Shown: positions 46,249-54,991 of the stretch, piece after piece
How the letters are laid out: each line of letters starts with the position of its first letter
Numbering within the stretch: position 1 is the first letter of the stretch
Source of the DNA: Streptomyces davaonensis JCM 4913
Lineage (GTDB): Bacteria > Actinomycetota > Actinomycetes > Streptomycetales > Streptomycetaceae
Assembly (NCBI RefSeq): GCF_000349325.1
Contig: NC_020504.1
Span: forward strand, 5,490,053-5,554,052
Length of the DNA: 64,000 nucleotides
Direction of reading: 5' to 3'
Program-made: the position numbers and the translations under genes
Notes under the pieces: generated by a model
The model's input: the letters and a program-made list of their open reading frames with translations, nothing else
Told to the model about the DNA's origin: nothing
Databases searched by the model: none

Positions 46249-46644
46249 GCCGCCGCTGCATGGATGGAGGCGGTGTGACGGCGCCCGCGGGGTACGCGGA
46301 GCCGATCGCGGGCCGTCGGCCCTGATCCTTTGCGCCGGACGCGGTGCGATGCGCCGGGACATGCTTCAGCGTGCGCCTGACGCATATGGGGCGTAAGTAA
46401 TAAATCTCCGAACAGGTGTTGACGCCGCGTGTCCGTTTGATCACGCTTGTGGTCAGCGATTCGCCGTGAGGGGACGACGAGGGTTTCGGTGACGGAAGCC
46501 CTCGACGAGTGCGGGTCGCGATTCGGCGTCGGCTCCCTCAGGGCCCGAGGGACAGTCGGGGCGGGTGCGCCGGAGTGGGATGGCGGTGCGCGCTTCCGTG
46601 CTCGGGGCGGGCAGATCGCGCGCAGCCAGCCGCACTTCAGAGAC
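46249..46644. other. 396-base gap with an orphan plus-strand start
   Basis: Downstream of the HATPase gene and of the converging cyclase gene there is no complete gene. It contains an AT-rich patch (about 46385-46420), a TTGACG element at 46419-46424, and a well-formed translation start: GAGGG, 5 bases, GTG at 46489. The frame from that GTG stays open into the antisense strand of the cyclase gene. It may be the 5' remnant of a deleted gene. Confidence 0.35.
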
Positions 46645-47571
46645 TCACAGCATCGCGACCGGGGCCACCGGAGCGCCCGTCGCGCCGACGAACGGCTCGG
46701 GCGTCGCCGACAACAGGAAGGTGTGGCGGCCCTCTTGTCCACAGGCTGTGGACAACTCTTCGAGATTCCAGTTCTGGCCCTGCGGCATCCCCATCTCCAC
46801 CAGGTCGAGCGCGTGCACGGGCAGCCACAGATCCTCGATCTCCGGCGGGAAGATCTCGAACGTGAGGGTGTCGTTCGCGACGGCGGCCACATCGCGCGCG
46901 TGGAACCACTCCGGGGTGCGGATCGACAGACCCGGGGACGGATAGCCGTAACCGTGCTTGTCCCCGGCGAGAAACACCCGCATCTGTCCGGTGCGCACGA
47001 GCACGATGTCGCCGGCCCGCACGCGCGTGCCCGCGAACTCCTCGGCGGCCTCCAGGTCCTCGGGGGTCACGGCGTGCCCGCCGTCGAGCCGCTCCACGCC
47101 ACGCGCGCGTGCCACGTCGAGCAGCACCCCGCGCGAGACGATGTGCCGCGCGGTCGCCATGCCTGCGAAGGAGGCGCCGCCGTGCGCGGTGATGCCGCTC
47201 GCCGGACGGCCGTTGTAGAGGCGGCCGGAGTGCGAGACATGGGTGAGCGCGTCCCAGTGGGTGCCCGCCTGAAGGCCCATCGTCACGGCGTCGTCGCTGC
47301 ACGCGACCGTCCCCGGGCCGAAGAGCTCCTGATTGATCTGCACCATCACATGCAGCGGATTGATCCGCCCGGGGATCATCCCGGTCTGCACACCGTCCTG
47401 GCTGAGCGGCAGCGCGAGCGCGATCCGCCGCCCGCTGCGGACGCAGGCCGCCGCCTCGCGGACGACGTCGTCGGTGATCAGGTTGAGGGTGCCCAGTTCG
47501 TCGTCGGCCCCCCAACGGCCCCAGTTGTTCACGCGCTTGGCGATCTCGTGGAACGCGTCCGGCAGTGACAT
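46645..47571 (-). CDS. Cyclase-family (kynurenine formamidase-like) hydrolase
   Basis: The 308-residue protein belongs to the PF04199 cyclase/formamidase-like family. Motifs are NNWGRWGADDELGTLNLIT at the N-terminus, the metal-binding GTHWDALTHV (about residue 105) and SRGVLLDVARARGVERLDGG. Further motifs are RAGDIVLVRTGQM and FEIFPPEIEDLWLPVHALDLVEMGMPQGQNWNLEEL near the end. The His/Asp residues of GTHWD and the later Glu would bind Mn or Zn. It probably opens or hydrolyses a cyclic or amide intermediate. Divergent from the SDR operon and sharing its palindromic operator copy C. Confidence 0.83.
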   Translation of the reverse strand: MSLPDAFHEIAKRVNNWGRWGADDELGTLNLITDDVVREAAACVRSGRRIALALPLSQDGVQTGMIPGRINPLHVMVQINQELFGPGTVACSDDAVTMGLQAGTHWDALTHVSHSGRLYNGRPASGITAHGGASFAGMATARHIVSRGVLLDVARARGVERLDGGHAVTPEDLEAAEEFAGTRVRAGDIVLVRTGQMRVFLAGDKHGYGYPSPGLSIRTPEWFHARDVAAVANDTLTFEIFPPEIEDLWLPVHALDLVEMGMPQGQNWNLEELSTACGQEGRHTFLLSATPEPFVGATGAPVAPVAML

Positions 47572-47619
47572 CGGTCCCTCCCCGGGGCTTGTCTCCGGCT
47601 GTCCGGCGGGACATAAAAT

Positions 47620-47634
47620 CTAACGGTCCGTCAG
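47620..47634. promoter_or_regulatory. Palindromic operator copy C
   Basis: CTAACGGTCCGTCAG, one mismatch from the CTGACGnnnCGTCAG consensus, lies between the divergent cyclase (start 47571) and SDR (start 47657) genes and can control both. Confidence 0.65.
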
Positions 47635-47656
47635 AAACCGCGGGAAGGGGCCGGGT

Positions 47657-48532
47657 GTGGGGAACTTCTTGGCAGGCAAGGTCGTCGCCGTGACCGGTGC
47701 GGGACGGGGGATCGGCCGCGCGGTGGCGCTGGCGGCGGCGGCCGAGGGGGCGCGCGTGGTCGTCAACGACTACGGCGTCGCGGTGGACGGCGCCGCACCG
47801 ACGAGCGACGTCGCGGAGGGGGTCGTCAAGGAGATCGAGGCCGCCGGGGGACAGGCCGTGGCGGTCGCCGACGACATCTCCACCATGGCGGGCGGGCAAC
47901 GGGTCGTGGACGTCGCCGTGTCGTCGTACGGGCGGCTCGACGGGGTCGTGTGCGTCGCCGGGATCCTGCGGGAGCGGATGCTGTTCAACATGACCGAGGA
48001 GGAGTGGGATCCGGTGATCGCCACCCATCTCAAGGGCACGTTCACCGTGTTCCGCGCGGCCTCGGCGCTGATGCGGCAGCAGTGCTCCGGGACCCTGATC
48101 GGGTTCACCAGCGGCAACCATCAGGGCTCCTACTCGCAGGCCAACTACAGCGCGGCGAAGGGCGGGATCATCTCGCTGGTGCGCAGTGCCGCGCTGGGTC
48201 TGAGCAAGTACGGGGTGACGGCGAACGCGGTCGCGCCGGTCGCCCGGACCCGGATGTCGGCGAAGGTCCCCATGGAACTGACGGAGATCGGGGAGCCGGA
48301 GGACGTGGCGGCCCTGGTCGTCTACCTGCTGTCCGACCAGGCCCGGGACCAGGGCATCACCGGGCAGGTGTACACGATCGCCGGGCCGAAGCTGGCGGTC
48401 TGGGCGCAGCCAAGGGAACTGCGCGCCGCGTACGCCGACGGGTCCTGGACGCCGGAACGGATCGCCGAGTTCCTGCCGGGGACGGTGGGAACCGACCCGA
48501 TGCCGCTGCTCCGGCCGCCGAACGCCTCGTAG
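47657..48532 (+). CDS. SDR-family oxidoreductase (3-hydroxyacyl-CoA dehydrogenase-like)
   Basis: The 291-residue Rossmann enzyme has VTGAGRGIGRAVA, NDYGVAVDG (an acidic NAD-preferring residue after beta-2), CVAGILRERM, catalytic Ser in GFTSGNHQGS and YSAAKGG as the Tyr-x3-Lys motif. The sequence style is that of the hydroxyacyl-CoA dehydrogenase part of peroxisomal multifunctional enzyme and its actinobacterial FabG-like relatives. GTG start with GGAAGGGG upstream. First gene of the SDR-dehydrogenase-alcohol dehydrogenase operon. Confidence 0.87.
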   Translation: MGNFLAGKVVAVTGAGRGIGRAVALAAAAEGARVVVNDYGVAVDGAAPTSDVAEGVVKEIEAAGGQAVAVADDISTMAGGQRVVDVAVSSYGRLDGVVCVAGILRERMLFNMTEEEWDPVIATHLKGTFTVFRAASALMRQQCSGTLIGFTSGNHQGSYSQANYSAAKGGIISLVRSAALGLSKYGVTANAVAPVARTRMSAKVPMELTEIGEPEDVAALVVYLLSDQARDQGITGQVYTIAGPKLAVWAQPRELRAAYADGSWTPERIAEFLPGTVGTDPMPLLRPPNAS

Positions 48533-48546
48533 AGGGGGACTTTCTC

Positions 48547-49698
48547 GTGGACTTCGGATTCAGCGCCGAGGACGAGGCGTTCCGCGCGGAGGCCAGGGCC
48601 TGGCTCGCCGCGCACGCCGATTCGGCACAGGACCGCCGCAGTTGGGAACGGACCCTGGGCGCGGCGGGCTGGATCGGCCTCTCCTGGCCCGAGAGCGGCT
48701 GCGGAAACCGGACCGCCACGCTCACCCAACAGGTCGCCTGGGCAGAGGAGTACGTCCGCTCCGGCGCGCCCCCGCGGTCGGGGCACATCGGGGAGAAGCT
48801 GCTGGCACCCACGCTGTTCGCTCATGGCACCGAGGAGCAGAAGGCGCGCTTCCTGCCCCCGGTGGCCGCCGGGGAGGAGCTGTGGTGCCAGGGCTACAGC
48901 GAGCCCGGCGCCGGGTCGGACCTGGCCGCCGTACGAACGGTGGCCGCGCGGGACGCCACGGGCGTGTACCGCGTCACCGGGCAGAAGATCTGGACCTCGC
49001 TCGCCCACGAGGCGGACTGGTGCTTCGTCCTGGCCCGCACGGAACCGGGATCGCGCCGCCACCACGGACTGAGCTTCCTGCTCGTGCCCATGGACCAGCC
49101 CGGCCGCATCGACGTCCGCCCCATCCGGCAGCTGACCGGCACCAGCGACTTCAACGAGGTCTTCTTCGACGGCGCCCACGCGCGCGTGGAGCACGTCGTC
49201 GGCGGGGAGGGCAACGGCTGGCGGGTGGCGATGAGCCTGCTCGGCTTCGAGCGCGGGGTGTCCACGCTCGCCCAGCAGATCGGCTTCGCACGGGAGTTGG
49301 AGCAGGTCGTGCGGACGGCCGTCGAGACCGGCGCCGCAGCGGATCCCGTTGTACGGGACCGCATCGTCCGGCAGTGGGCCGAGCTGCGCACGATGCGCTG
49401 GAACGCCCTGCGCACCCTGGGCGGTGGCGGGGACGCGGGCGCCGCGAGCGCGGCGAAGCTGCTGTGGGCCGGGTGGCATCAGCGGCTCGGGGAGCTGGCG
49501 GTGCAGGTGCGCGGCGCGGGGGCGGCGGTCGGTCCGGCCGACTGGACGCCCACCGCGCCCTACGAACTCGACCCGTTCCAGCAGCTGTTCCTCTTCTCCC
49601 GGGCCGACACCATCTATGGCGGCTCGGATCAGGTCCAGCGCACGATCATCGCCGAGCGGGTGCTCGGCCTGCCCAGGGAGCCCAAGGGGGTCGTCTGA
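48547..49698 (+). CDS. Acyl-CoA dehydrogenase
   Basis: The 383-residue flavoprotein has FGFSAEDEAFRAEARAWLAAH, CQGYSEPGAGSDLAAVRT, VTGQKIWTSLAHEADW, LLGFERGVST and a C-terminal YGGSDQVQRTIIAERVLGLP. As in the 43269 gene, the base is likely the Glu of FERG, and the EGTS position is GGSD. It is closest in layout to actinobacterial FadE proteins of sterol- or cyclic-acid pathways. GTG start 14 bases after the SDR stop with GAGGGGGA upstream; its stop overlaps the alcohol dehydrogenase start by one base. Confidence 0.87.
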   Translation: MDFGFSAEDEAFRAEARAWLAAHADSAQDRRSWERTLGAAGWIGLSWPESGCGNRTATLTQQVAWAEEYVRSGAPPRSGHIGEKLLAPTLFAHGTEEQKARFLPPVAAGEELWCQGYSEPGAGSDLAAVRTVAARDATGVYRVTGQKIWTSLAHEADWCFVLARTEPGSRRHHGLSFLLVPMDQPGRIDVRPIRQLTGTSDFNEVFFDGAHARVEHVVGGEGNGWRVAMSLLGFERGVSTLAQQIGFARELEQVVRTAVETGAAADPVVRDRIVRQWAELRTMRWNALRTLGGGGDAGAASAAKLLWAGWHQRLGELAVQVRGAGAAVGPADWTPTAPYELDPFQQLFLFSRADTIYGGSDQVQRTIIAERVLGLPREPKGVV

Positions 49699-50747
49699 TG
49701 CGCGGAGTGCTGTTCGACGGCAAGCGGACCGAGGTCGTGGACGATCTGGAGGTGCGCGAACCGGGGCCCGGCGAGGTGCGGGTCGCCATCTCGGCGGCGG
49801 GGCTGTGCCACAGCGATCTGTCCGTGGTGGACGGGACCATACCCTTCCCCGTTCCTGTGGTGCTGGGCCACGAGGGTGCCGGGGTGGTGGAGTCCGTGGG
49901 AGCCGGGGTCACCCATGTCGGGCCCGGGGACCACGTGGCGCTGTCGACCCTCGCCAACTGCGGTGCGTGCGCCGAGTGCGACCGGGGGCGGCCGACCATG
50001 TGTCGGCAGGCGATCGGGCGGCCGGGGCAGCCCTTCACGCGGGACGGGCGGCCGGTGTACCAGTTCGCCGCCAACTCCGCGTTCGCCGAGCGCACGGTGG
50101 TCAAAGCAGTGCAGGCGGTCCGGATCCCCGGGGAACTTCCGCCGGCGTCCGCCGCGTTGATCGGATGCGGGGTGCTGACCGGTGTGGGGGCCGTGCTCAA
50201 CCGGGCACGGGTGGACCGAGGCGAGAGCGTGGTGGTGATCGGTACGGGGGGAATCGGGCTCAATGTCATTCAGGGCGCGCGGATAGCGGGTGCCCTGCGC
50301 ATCGTCGCCGTCGACTCCAATCCGGCGAAGGAGGAAGTGGCCCGCCGCTTCGGCGCGACCGACTTCCTGACCTCGACGGAAGGGGTGCGGGAGCTGCTGC
50401 CCAACGGTGCGGACCACGCCTTCGAGTGCGTCGGCCGCGTCGAGCTGATCCGTGCGGCGATCGACCTCCTCGACCGCCACGGCCAGGCGATCCTCCTCGG
50501 CGTCCCACCGGCCAAAGCCGAGGCGTCCTTCCGCGTCTCCACCCTCTACCTGGACAAGTCCATTCTCGGCTGCCGCTATGGCTCCTCCCGCCCCCAACGC
50601 GACATCGCCCTCTACGCCGACCTGTACCGCGAGGGCCGACTGCTGCTCGACGAACTGGTCACCAGGACCTACCCGGTGGAGGACTTCGAGAAGGCGGCGG
50701 CCGACGCGGAGGCGGGACGGGTGGCACGGGCGGTGCTCACCTTCTGA
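49698..50747 (+). CDS. Zinc-dependent alcohol dehydrogenase (MDR family)
   Basis: The 349-residue protein has the catalytic-zinc ligands in GLCHSDL, LGHEGAG and LIGCGVLTG. A structural-zinc lobe is LANCGACAECDRGRPTMC (four Cys), and the NAD(P)-binding site is VVVIGTGGIGLNVIQGA. It is similar to the AdhD/class III-like alcohol dehydrogenases of mycobacteria. It probably oxidises an alcohol intermediate or substrate of the same pathway. ATG overlapping the previous TGA (ATGA-type, 1 base). Confidence 0.9.
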   Translation: MRGVLFDGKRTEVVDDLEVREPGPGEVRVAISAAGLCHSDLSVVDGTIPFPVPVVLGHEGAGVVESVGAGVTHVGPGDHVALSTLANCGACAECDRGRPTMCRQAIGRPGQPFTRDGRPVYQFAANSAFAERTVVKAVQAVRIPGELPPASAALIGCGVLTGVGAVLNRARVDRGESVVVIGTGGIGLNVIQGARIAGALRIVAVDSNPAKEEVARRFGATDFLTSTEGVRELLPNGADHAFECVGRVELIRAAIDLLDRHGQAILLGVPPAKAEASFRVSTLYLDKSILGCRYGSSRPQRDIALYADLYREGRLLLDELVTRTYPVEDFEKAAADAEAGRVARAVLTF

Positions 50748-50782
50748 ACGGCCCTGTTCCGCCGCTCGGTTAGGGTGCCGCC

Positions 50783-51193
50783 ATGACGACCCTGGACGAA
50801 GACGGCGTGATCACGCCGCGCCTGCGGCTGCGAGACGTCCTGCTGCGCGGCTCGCTCTTCGGGCTCTTCGCCGCCCTGCTGCTCGCCGCCTGCCTGCTCT
50901 TCGTCGGCGATCATCACGACCGGGAGGAGTTCTTCGGGGTGTTCGGCGGTCTCATGCTGATCTTCGGCGCGGGCTTCCTTGTCTTCGGACTGCTCTTCTG
51001 GCTGCTGTGCCGCGACGACATCCGTCGGTTCCGTGACTGGGGGACGATCACCACTCAGTCCGCCTCGGCCACCCTCGTCGGCCCCGCCTTCGTGCGGATC
51101 GGCCTGCTCGGCCTGATCGTGGGCCTTGCCGGTGTCACCATCGCCGGCCTGGTCGACCAGGCGTCCTACGACAGCTGGATCTACGGCGACTGA
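50783..51193 (+). CDS. Small three-helix membrane protein
   Basis: The 136-residue protein has three predicted membrane segments: LLRGSLFGLFAALLLAACLLFVG, EEFFGVFGGLMLIFGAGFLVFGLLFWLLC and FVRIGLLGLIVGLAGVTIAGLV. There is no recognised domain. Its end overlaps the converging GlxA-type regulator by 13 bases. It is 35 bases downstream of the alcohol dehydrogenase gene and may be transcribed with it. Confidence 0.65.
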   Translation: MTTLDEDGVITPRLRLRDVLLRGSLFGLFAALLLAACLLFVGDHHDREEFFGVFGGLMLIFGAGFLVFGLLFWLLCRDDIRRFRDWGTITTQSASATLVGPAFVRIGLLGLIVGLAGVTIAGLVDQASYDSWIYGD

Positions 51194-52245
51194 CGGGCCG
51201 CGGCCGCCCGCACGTCCCCGGTCGCCCGCACGCCCTCCGCTGCCTGCACACCTTCGGCGCGGAACGTCCGCCGGTAAGCCGTAGGCGTCACCCCGAGTGC
51301 CGCCTGCAAGTGCTGGCGCATCGACTGTGCCGTACCGAAGCCCGCGTCCTGGGCCACTTGGTCCACGGACAGGGCGGTGGACTCCAGCAGGTGGCGGGCG
51401 CGTTCCACGCGTTGCTGGGCGAGCCACTGGCCGGGGCTGATGCCGACCTCCTCGCGGAAGCGGCGGGTGAAGGTCCGCACCGACATGGCCTCCTGCGCCG
51501 CCATGTCCCGCAGTTGGATCGGCTCGTGCAGGCGGCCGAGCGCCCAGGCCCGGGCGCCGGTCGTCGTCGACTGCTGCGGATCGGGGACCGGGCGGTGGAT
51601 GTATTGCGCCTGGCCGCCGTCGCGGTGCGGGGGTACGACCGTACGGCGGGCGATCTCGTTGGCCACGGCGGTGCCGTGGTCGCGGCGGACCATGTGCAGG
51701 CACAGGTCGAGCCCGGCGGCGACGCCCGCCGAGGTCAGGACGTCGCCGTCGTCGATGAAGAGCACGTCCGGGTCGACGTCGATCTCCGGGAACAGGCGCT
51801 GGAGATGGTCGGTCTCCGCCCAGTGCGTGGTGGCGCGGCGGCCGTCCAGGAATCCGGCGGCGGCCAGGACGAAGACGCCGGTGCAGATGGAGGCGAGCCG
51901 GGTGCCGGGGCGGATGTGGGCCAGCGCGGTGGCCAGCTCCTCGGTGAGCACTCCGCGCTCGAAGACCGGGCCCAGTTCGTAGGAGGCCGGGACGATCACC
52001 GTGTCGGCGGTGGCCAGCAGTTCGGGGCCGTGCTCGACCATGACGGCGAAGTCGGCGTCGGTGACGACCGGGCCCGGTGGCCGGATCGAGCAGGTCAGCA
52101 CCTCGTACAGCGGGCGGCCCGCGGAGTCCTTGGGGCGGCCGAAGATGCGGTGCGGGATGCCCAGCTCGAAGGGGAGCAGGCCGTCGAGGGCGAGCACGAC
52201 GACACGATGCGGACGGTACGCGGGCGGCTCCGGGACACTGCTCAT
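51181..52245 (-). CDS. GlxA-type AraC regulator (DJ-1/PfpI plus AraC domains)
   Basis: The 354-residue protein joins a DJ-1/PfpI-like amidotransferase fold to a C-terminal AraC DNA-binding domain. The first (about 10-190) includes VVVLALDGLLPFELGIPHRIF, the nucleophile-elbow Cys in ASICTGVFVLAAAGFLDGRRATTHW, and LTSAGVAAGLDLCLHMV. The second (about 225-320) includes MSVRTFTRRFREEVGISPGQWLAQQRVERARHLL and VAQDAGFGTAQSMRQHL. It is divergent from an MFS gene with only 38 bases between the starts, so it very probably regulates that transporter. Confidence 0.9.
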   Translation of the reverse strand: MSSVPEPPAYRPHRVVVLALDGLLPFELGIPHRIFGRPKDSAGRPLYEVLTCSIRPPGPVVTDADFAVMVEHGPELLATADTVIVPASYELGPVFERGVLTEELATALAHIRPGTRLASICTGVFVLAAAGFLDGRRATTHWAETDHLQRLFPEIDVDPDVLFIDDGDVLTSAGVAAGLDLCLHMVRRDHGTAVANEIARRTVVPPHRDGGQAQYIHRPVPDPQQSTTTGARAWALGRLHEPIQLRDMAAQEAMSVRTFTRRFREEVGISPGQWLAQQRVERARHLLESTALSVDQVAQDAGFGTAQSMRQHLQAALGVTPTAYRRTFRAEGVQAAEGVRATGDVRAAAARQSP

Positions 52246-52283
52246 GGCCCGATCCTAACGAATGCTGTCCTTCCGGCCACTCG

Positions 52284-53627
52284 ATGCGATCGATTCCGGA
52301 CGCGATCCTCGATGTCGTGACCCAGACAACCGAGGCCGCGACCGCGGCGGACACCCAGGACACCCAGGCCCGCCGCAAGCGCCGCATCCACCGCGCCTGG
52401 TTCGTCGCCGCCGTCACCTTCGTGACGATCATCGGCGCCGCCGCCTTCCGCTCCCTGCCGGGACTGCTCATCGACCCGCTGCACGAGGAGTTCGGCTGGT
52501 CCCGGGGCACGATCAGCGCCGCGGTCTCCGTCAACCTCGCCCTCTACGGACTGACCGCGCCCTTCGCGGCGGCGCTGATGGACCGGTTCGGCATCCGCAA
52601 GGTGGTCGCGGTCGCGCTGACCGTGATCGCGATCGGCTCCGGGCTCACCTACTGGATGACGGCGGCCTGGCAGCTCATGCTGTGCTGGGGCCTGCTGGTC
52701 GGCCTCGGCAGCGGCTCCATGGCGCTGGCCTTCGCCGCCACGGTCACCAACCGCTGGTTCACCGAACGGCGCGGCCTGGTCACCGGCATCCTCACCGCTG
52801 CCTCCGCCTCCGGACAGCTGATCTTCCTGCCCGTGCTGTCCTGGATGGTCGACAAGCACGACTGGCGCCCGGCCGCCGTCACTGTCGCCCTCGCCGCCCT
52901 AGCGGTCGTCCCCTTCGTCTGGCTGCTGCTGCGCGACCACCCGGCCGACGTGGGTCTGAAGCCGTACGGCGCGAAGGAGTTCGTACCGAAGCCGCCGCCC
53001 GCGACGGGCGCCGCCCGCCGTGCCGTGCGGGTCCTGTTCGACGCTGCCCGCACCGGCCCCTTCTGGCTGCTCGCCGGGACCTTCGCGATCTGCGGCGCCT
53101 CCACCAACGGCCTGATCCAGACCCACTTCGTGCCCGCCGCCCACGACCACCACATGCCGGTCCAGGCCGCCGCCTCCCTGCTCGCGGTCATCGGTGTGTT
53201 CGACGTCGTCGGCACCATCGCCTCCGGCTGGTTCACCGACCGCTACGAGGCCCGCAGACTGCTCGCGGTGTACTACGCCCTGCGCGGCATCTCCCTGCTG
53301 TTCCTGCCGATGCTGCTCGCGCCGAGCGTGCGCCCGCCGATGATCTTCTTCATCGTCTTCTACGGCCTCGACTGGGTCGCCACCGTCCCGCCCACCGTCG
53401 CCCTGTGCCGGGAGCACTACGGCGAGGACAGCGCGATCGTCTTCGGCTGGGTCCTCGCCTCCCACCAGGTGGGCGCCGCGCTGGTCGCCTTCCTCGGCGG
53501 GGTCGCGCGGGACGTCTTCGGGTCCTACGACGTCGTCTGGTACGCGTCGGGCGCGCTGTGCGCGGCGGCGGCCCTGATGGCCTTGGTCATCCGCAGGCGC
53601 CCCGCTCCGGCGTTGGCCGTCGCTTAG
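52284..53627 (+). CDS. MFS transporter (oxalate/formate- or monocarboxylate-like)
   Basis: The ~447-residue protein has 12 predicted membrane segments with the MFS loop motif DRFGIRKV between helices 2 and 3. GWSRGTISAAVSVNLALYGLTAPFAAALMDRFG near the start, WFTERRGLVTGILTAASASGQLIFLP, and a C-half WFTDRYEARRLLAVYYALRG are typical of the carboxylate-exchanger-like branch. Start uncertain: ATG 52284 or GTG 52317, neither with a good Shine-Dalgarno. Paired with the divergent GlxA-type regulator. The substrate is unknown. Confidence 0.85.
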   Translation: MRSIPDAILDVVTQTTEAATAADTQDTQARRKRRIHRAWFVAAVTFVTIIGAAAFRSLPGLLIDPLHEEFGWSRGTISAAVSVNLALYGLTAPFAAALMDRFGIRKVVAVALTVIAIGSGLTYWMTAAWQLMLCWGLLVGLGSGSMALAFAATVTNRWFTERRGLVTGILTAASASGQLIFLPVLSWMVDKHDWRPAAVTVALAALAVVPFVWLLLRDHPADVGLKPYGAKEFVPKPPPATGAARRAVRVLFDAARTGPFWLLAGTFAICGASTNGLIQTHFVPAAHDHHMPVQAAASLLAVIGVFDVVGTIASGWFTDRYEARRLLAVYYALRGISLLFLPMLLAPSVRPPMIFFIVFYGLDWVATVPPTVALCREHYGEDSAIVFGWVLASHQVGAALVAFLGGVARDVFGSYDVVWYASGALCAAAALMALVIRRRPAPALAVA

Positions 53628-53672
53628 CTGCCGGCGGTACGACGGCGTCTAGCTGTTGGCGGTACGACGGCG
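53625..53672 (+). repeat. Tandem 25-bp direct repeat across two converging gene ends
   Basis: TAGCTGCCGGCGGTACGACG at 53625 recurs as TAGCTGTTGGCGGTACGACG at 53650, period 25, with two differences over 23 bases. The first copy begins with the MFS stop codon. The second begins at the stop region of the minus-strand LAxTG protein gene and encodes its last residues. Confidence 0.6.
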
Positions 53673-54836
53673 ACGGACCGCCAGAACCAGCAGGCCACCC
53701 AGGGCCGCAGCGGCGGCAGCGGCGCCCGCGAGGAGCGGGGTGCCGTCGGAGCCGGTGCTCGCGAGGTTGCCGGCGGGCGCTTCGGCGGTGGCCGTCGGGG
53801 TCGCGGTCGGCGTCGTACCGGTGCCGCCCGCCGCCTGGCCCTCGTGCTCGTTGCCGCCGTCACCCGGGGTGGGGGAGGCGGAGGCGGAGGCGCTGGGGGT
53901 CGGCGTCGGCTCCGGCTCGTAGTCGCTCGGGAAGTCGATGCGGATGAAGTCCGTGTTGTTGGCGAGGTTCTTGTCGTACGCGGGCGTGATGTCGTAGACG
54001 GAACTCGCCTTCACCTCGCCCTTGGTGTCCTCGGCGGTCTCCGCGAACTTCAGCGTGAACGTGTACAGGTGCTCCTCGCCCACATCGAGCGTGCCGTCCT
54101 CGGGCCAGCAGACGTACCGGGGCTTGCCGGGCACGGGCGGGCCGCTCGGGCCGTCGATGTGGAACGGCGAGCAGTCCTCGGGGACCTTGGTGGCGGTGGC
54201 GCCGGGCGGGATGGTCACCAGCAGGCCGGGCAGATCGTCGCTGACCTGGTTCTGGATCCAGCCGGGGCCGTCGTTGCGCAGGGTCGCCGTGACCGACTGG
54301 CCGTCGCCGGCGAGCGCCTCGGTGTACTCGCCGACCGCCACGAGATCGGCCGAGCTGTCGGCCTCCAGGGTCAGCCGCCGGTAGCTGTCGGAGAAGCCCT
54401 CGCCGGGCGCCTCGCCGGTGGCGCTCGTGCCGTACTCCACGGCCTCCATCAGGGCGTGCGGCAGGGCCTTGAAACGTACGGGGGTGGTGAGCGTGCCGCC
54501 GGGTTCGACGACCGCGTCCAGCTCGCACAGCGCCTGGCGGACCTGGTCTCCGACGGTGGAGTAGACGCAGCCCTCGACCTGCTCGGGGAAGTCCAGGCCA
54601 CGTGTCAGCCGGATCCGGAAGGCGACGCCCTCCGCGGGCGCCGTGCCGTTGTTGGTCACGGTGACCGTCCGGTCGTACACCTCACCCGGCTTCGGTGCGG
54701 CGCTCGGCAGCGTCGAGACCGTCAGCTCGGGCGCGGTCTCCTCGGCGTGGGCCGCCGGGGCGACGGCTGCGGGTACTGCGGCGACGATCGCGGCGGCGGC
54801 CACGAGGGCCGACGAACGGCCAAGGTGCAGACGCAC
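53649..54836 (-). CDS. Secreted DUF11-like surface protein with LAxTG sorting signal
   Basis: The 395-residue protein has a Sec signal peptide (residues 1-31, ending AAHA). Two DUF11/CARDB-like Ig-type segments follow (about 35-150 and 160-300; TVTNNGTAPAEGVAFRIRL, ATLRNDGPGWIQNQV), then a Pro/Thr/Ser/Glu wall-spanning linker. The C-terminal sorting signal is LASTG, a hydrophobic helix and RRRR tail. LAxTG is the motif of class E sortases in Streptomyces, so it should be linked to the cell wall. Four Cys may form disulfides. GTG start. No sortase gene is nearby. Confidence 0.85.
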   Translation of the reverse strand: MRLHLGRSSALVAAAAIVAAVPAAVAPAAHAEETAPELTVSTLPSAAPKPGEVYDRTVTVTNNGTAPAEGVAFRIRLTRGLDFPEQVEGCVYSTVGDQVRQALCELDAVVEPGGTLTTPVRFKALPHALMEAVEYGTSATGEAPGEGFSDSYRRLTLEADSSADLVAVGEYTEALAGDGQSVTATLRNDGPGWIQNQVSDDLPGLLVTIPPGATATKVPEDCSPFHIDGPSGPPVPGKPRYVCWPEDGTLDVGEEHLYTFTLKFAETAEDTKGEVKASSVYDITPAYDKNLANNTDFIRIDFPSDYEPEPTPTPSASASASPTPGDGGNEHEGQAAGGTGTTPTATPTATAEAPAGNLASTGSDGTPLLAGAAAAAAALGGLLVLAVRRRRTANS

Positions 54837-54991
54837 GGGGGTCTCCTCGGTACGGCGACTCGATACGGCGGACGGACAGGACCGGAACGGCGGATTGCCG
54901 CCTGGTCATGTCCTGGACACCTGGAGGACGCCGAGGGTTGTACGACGGGACAGGAGAACCCGGAGGGATCGGCCGCGAGGAAGCGCAGGGC

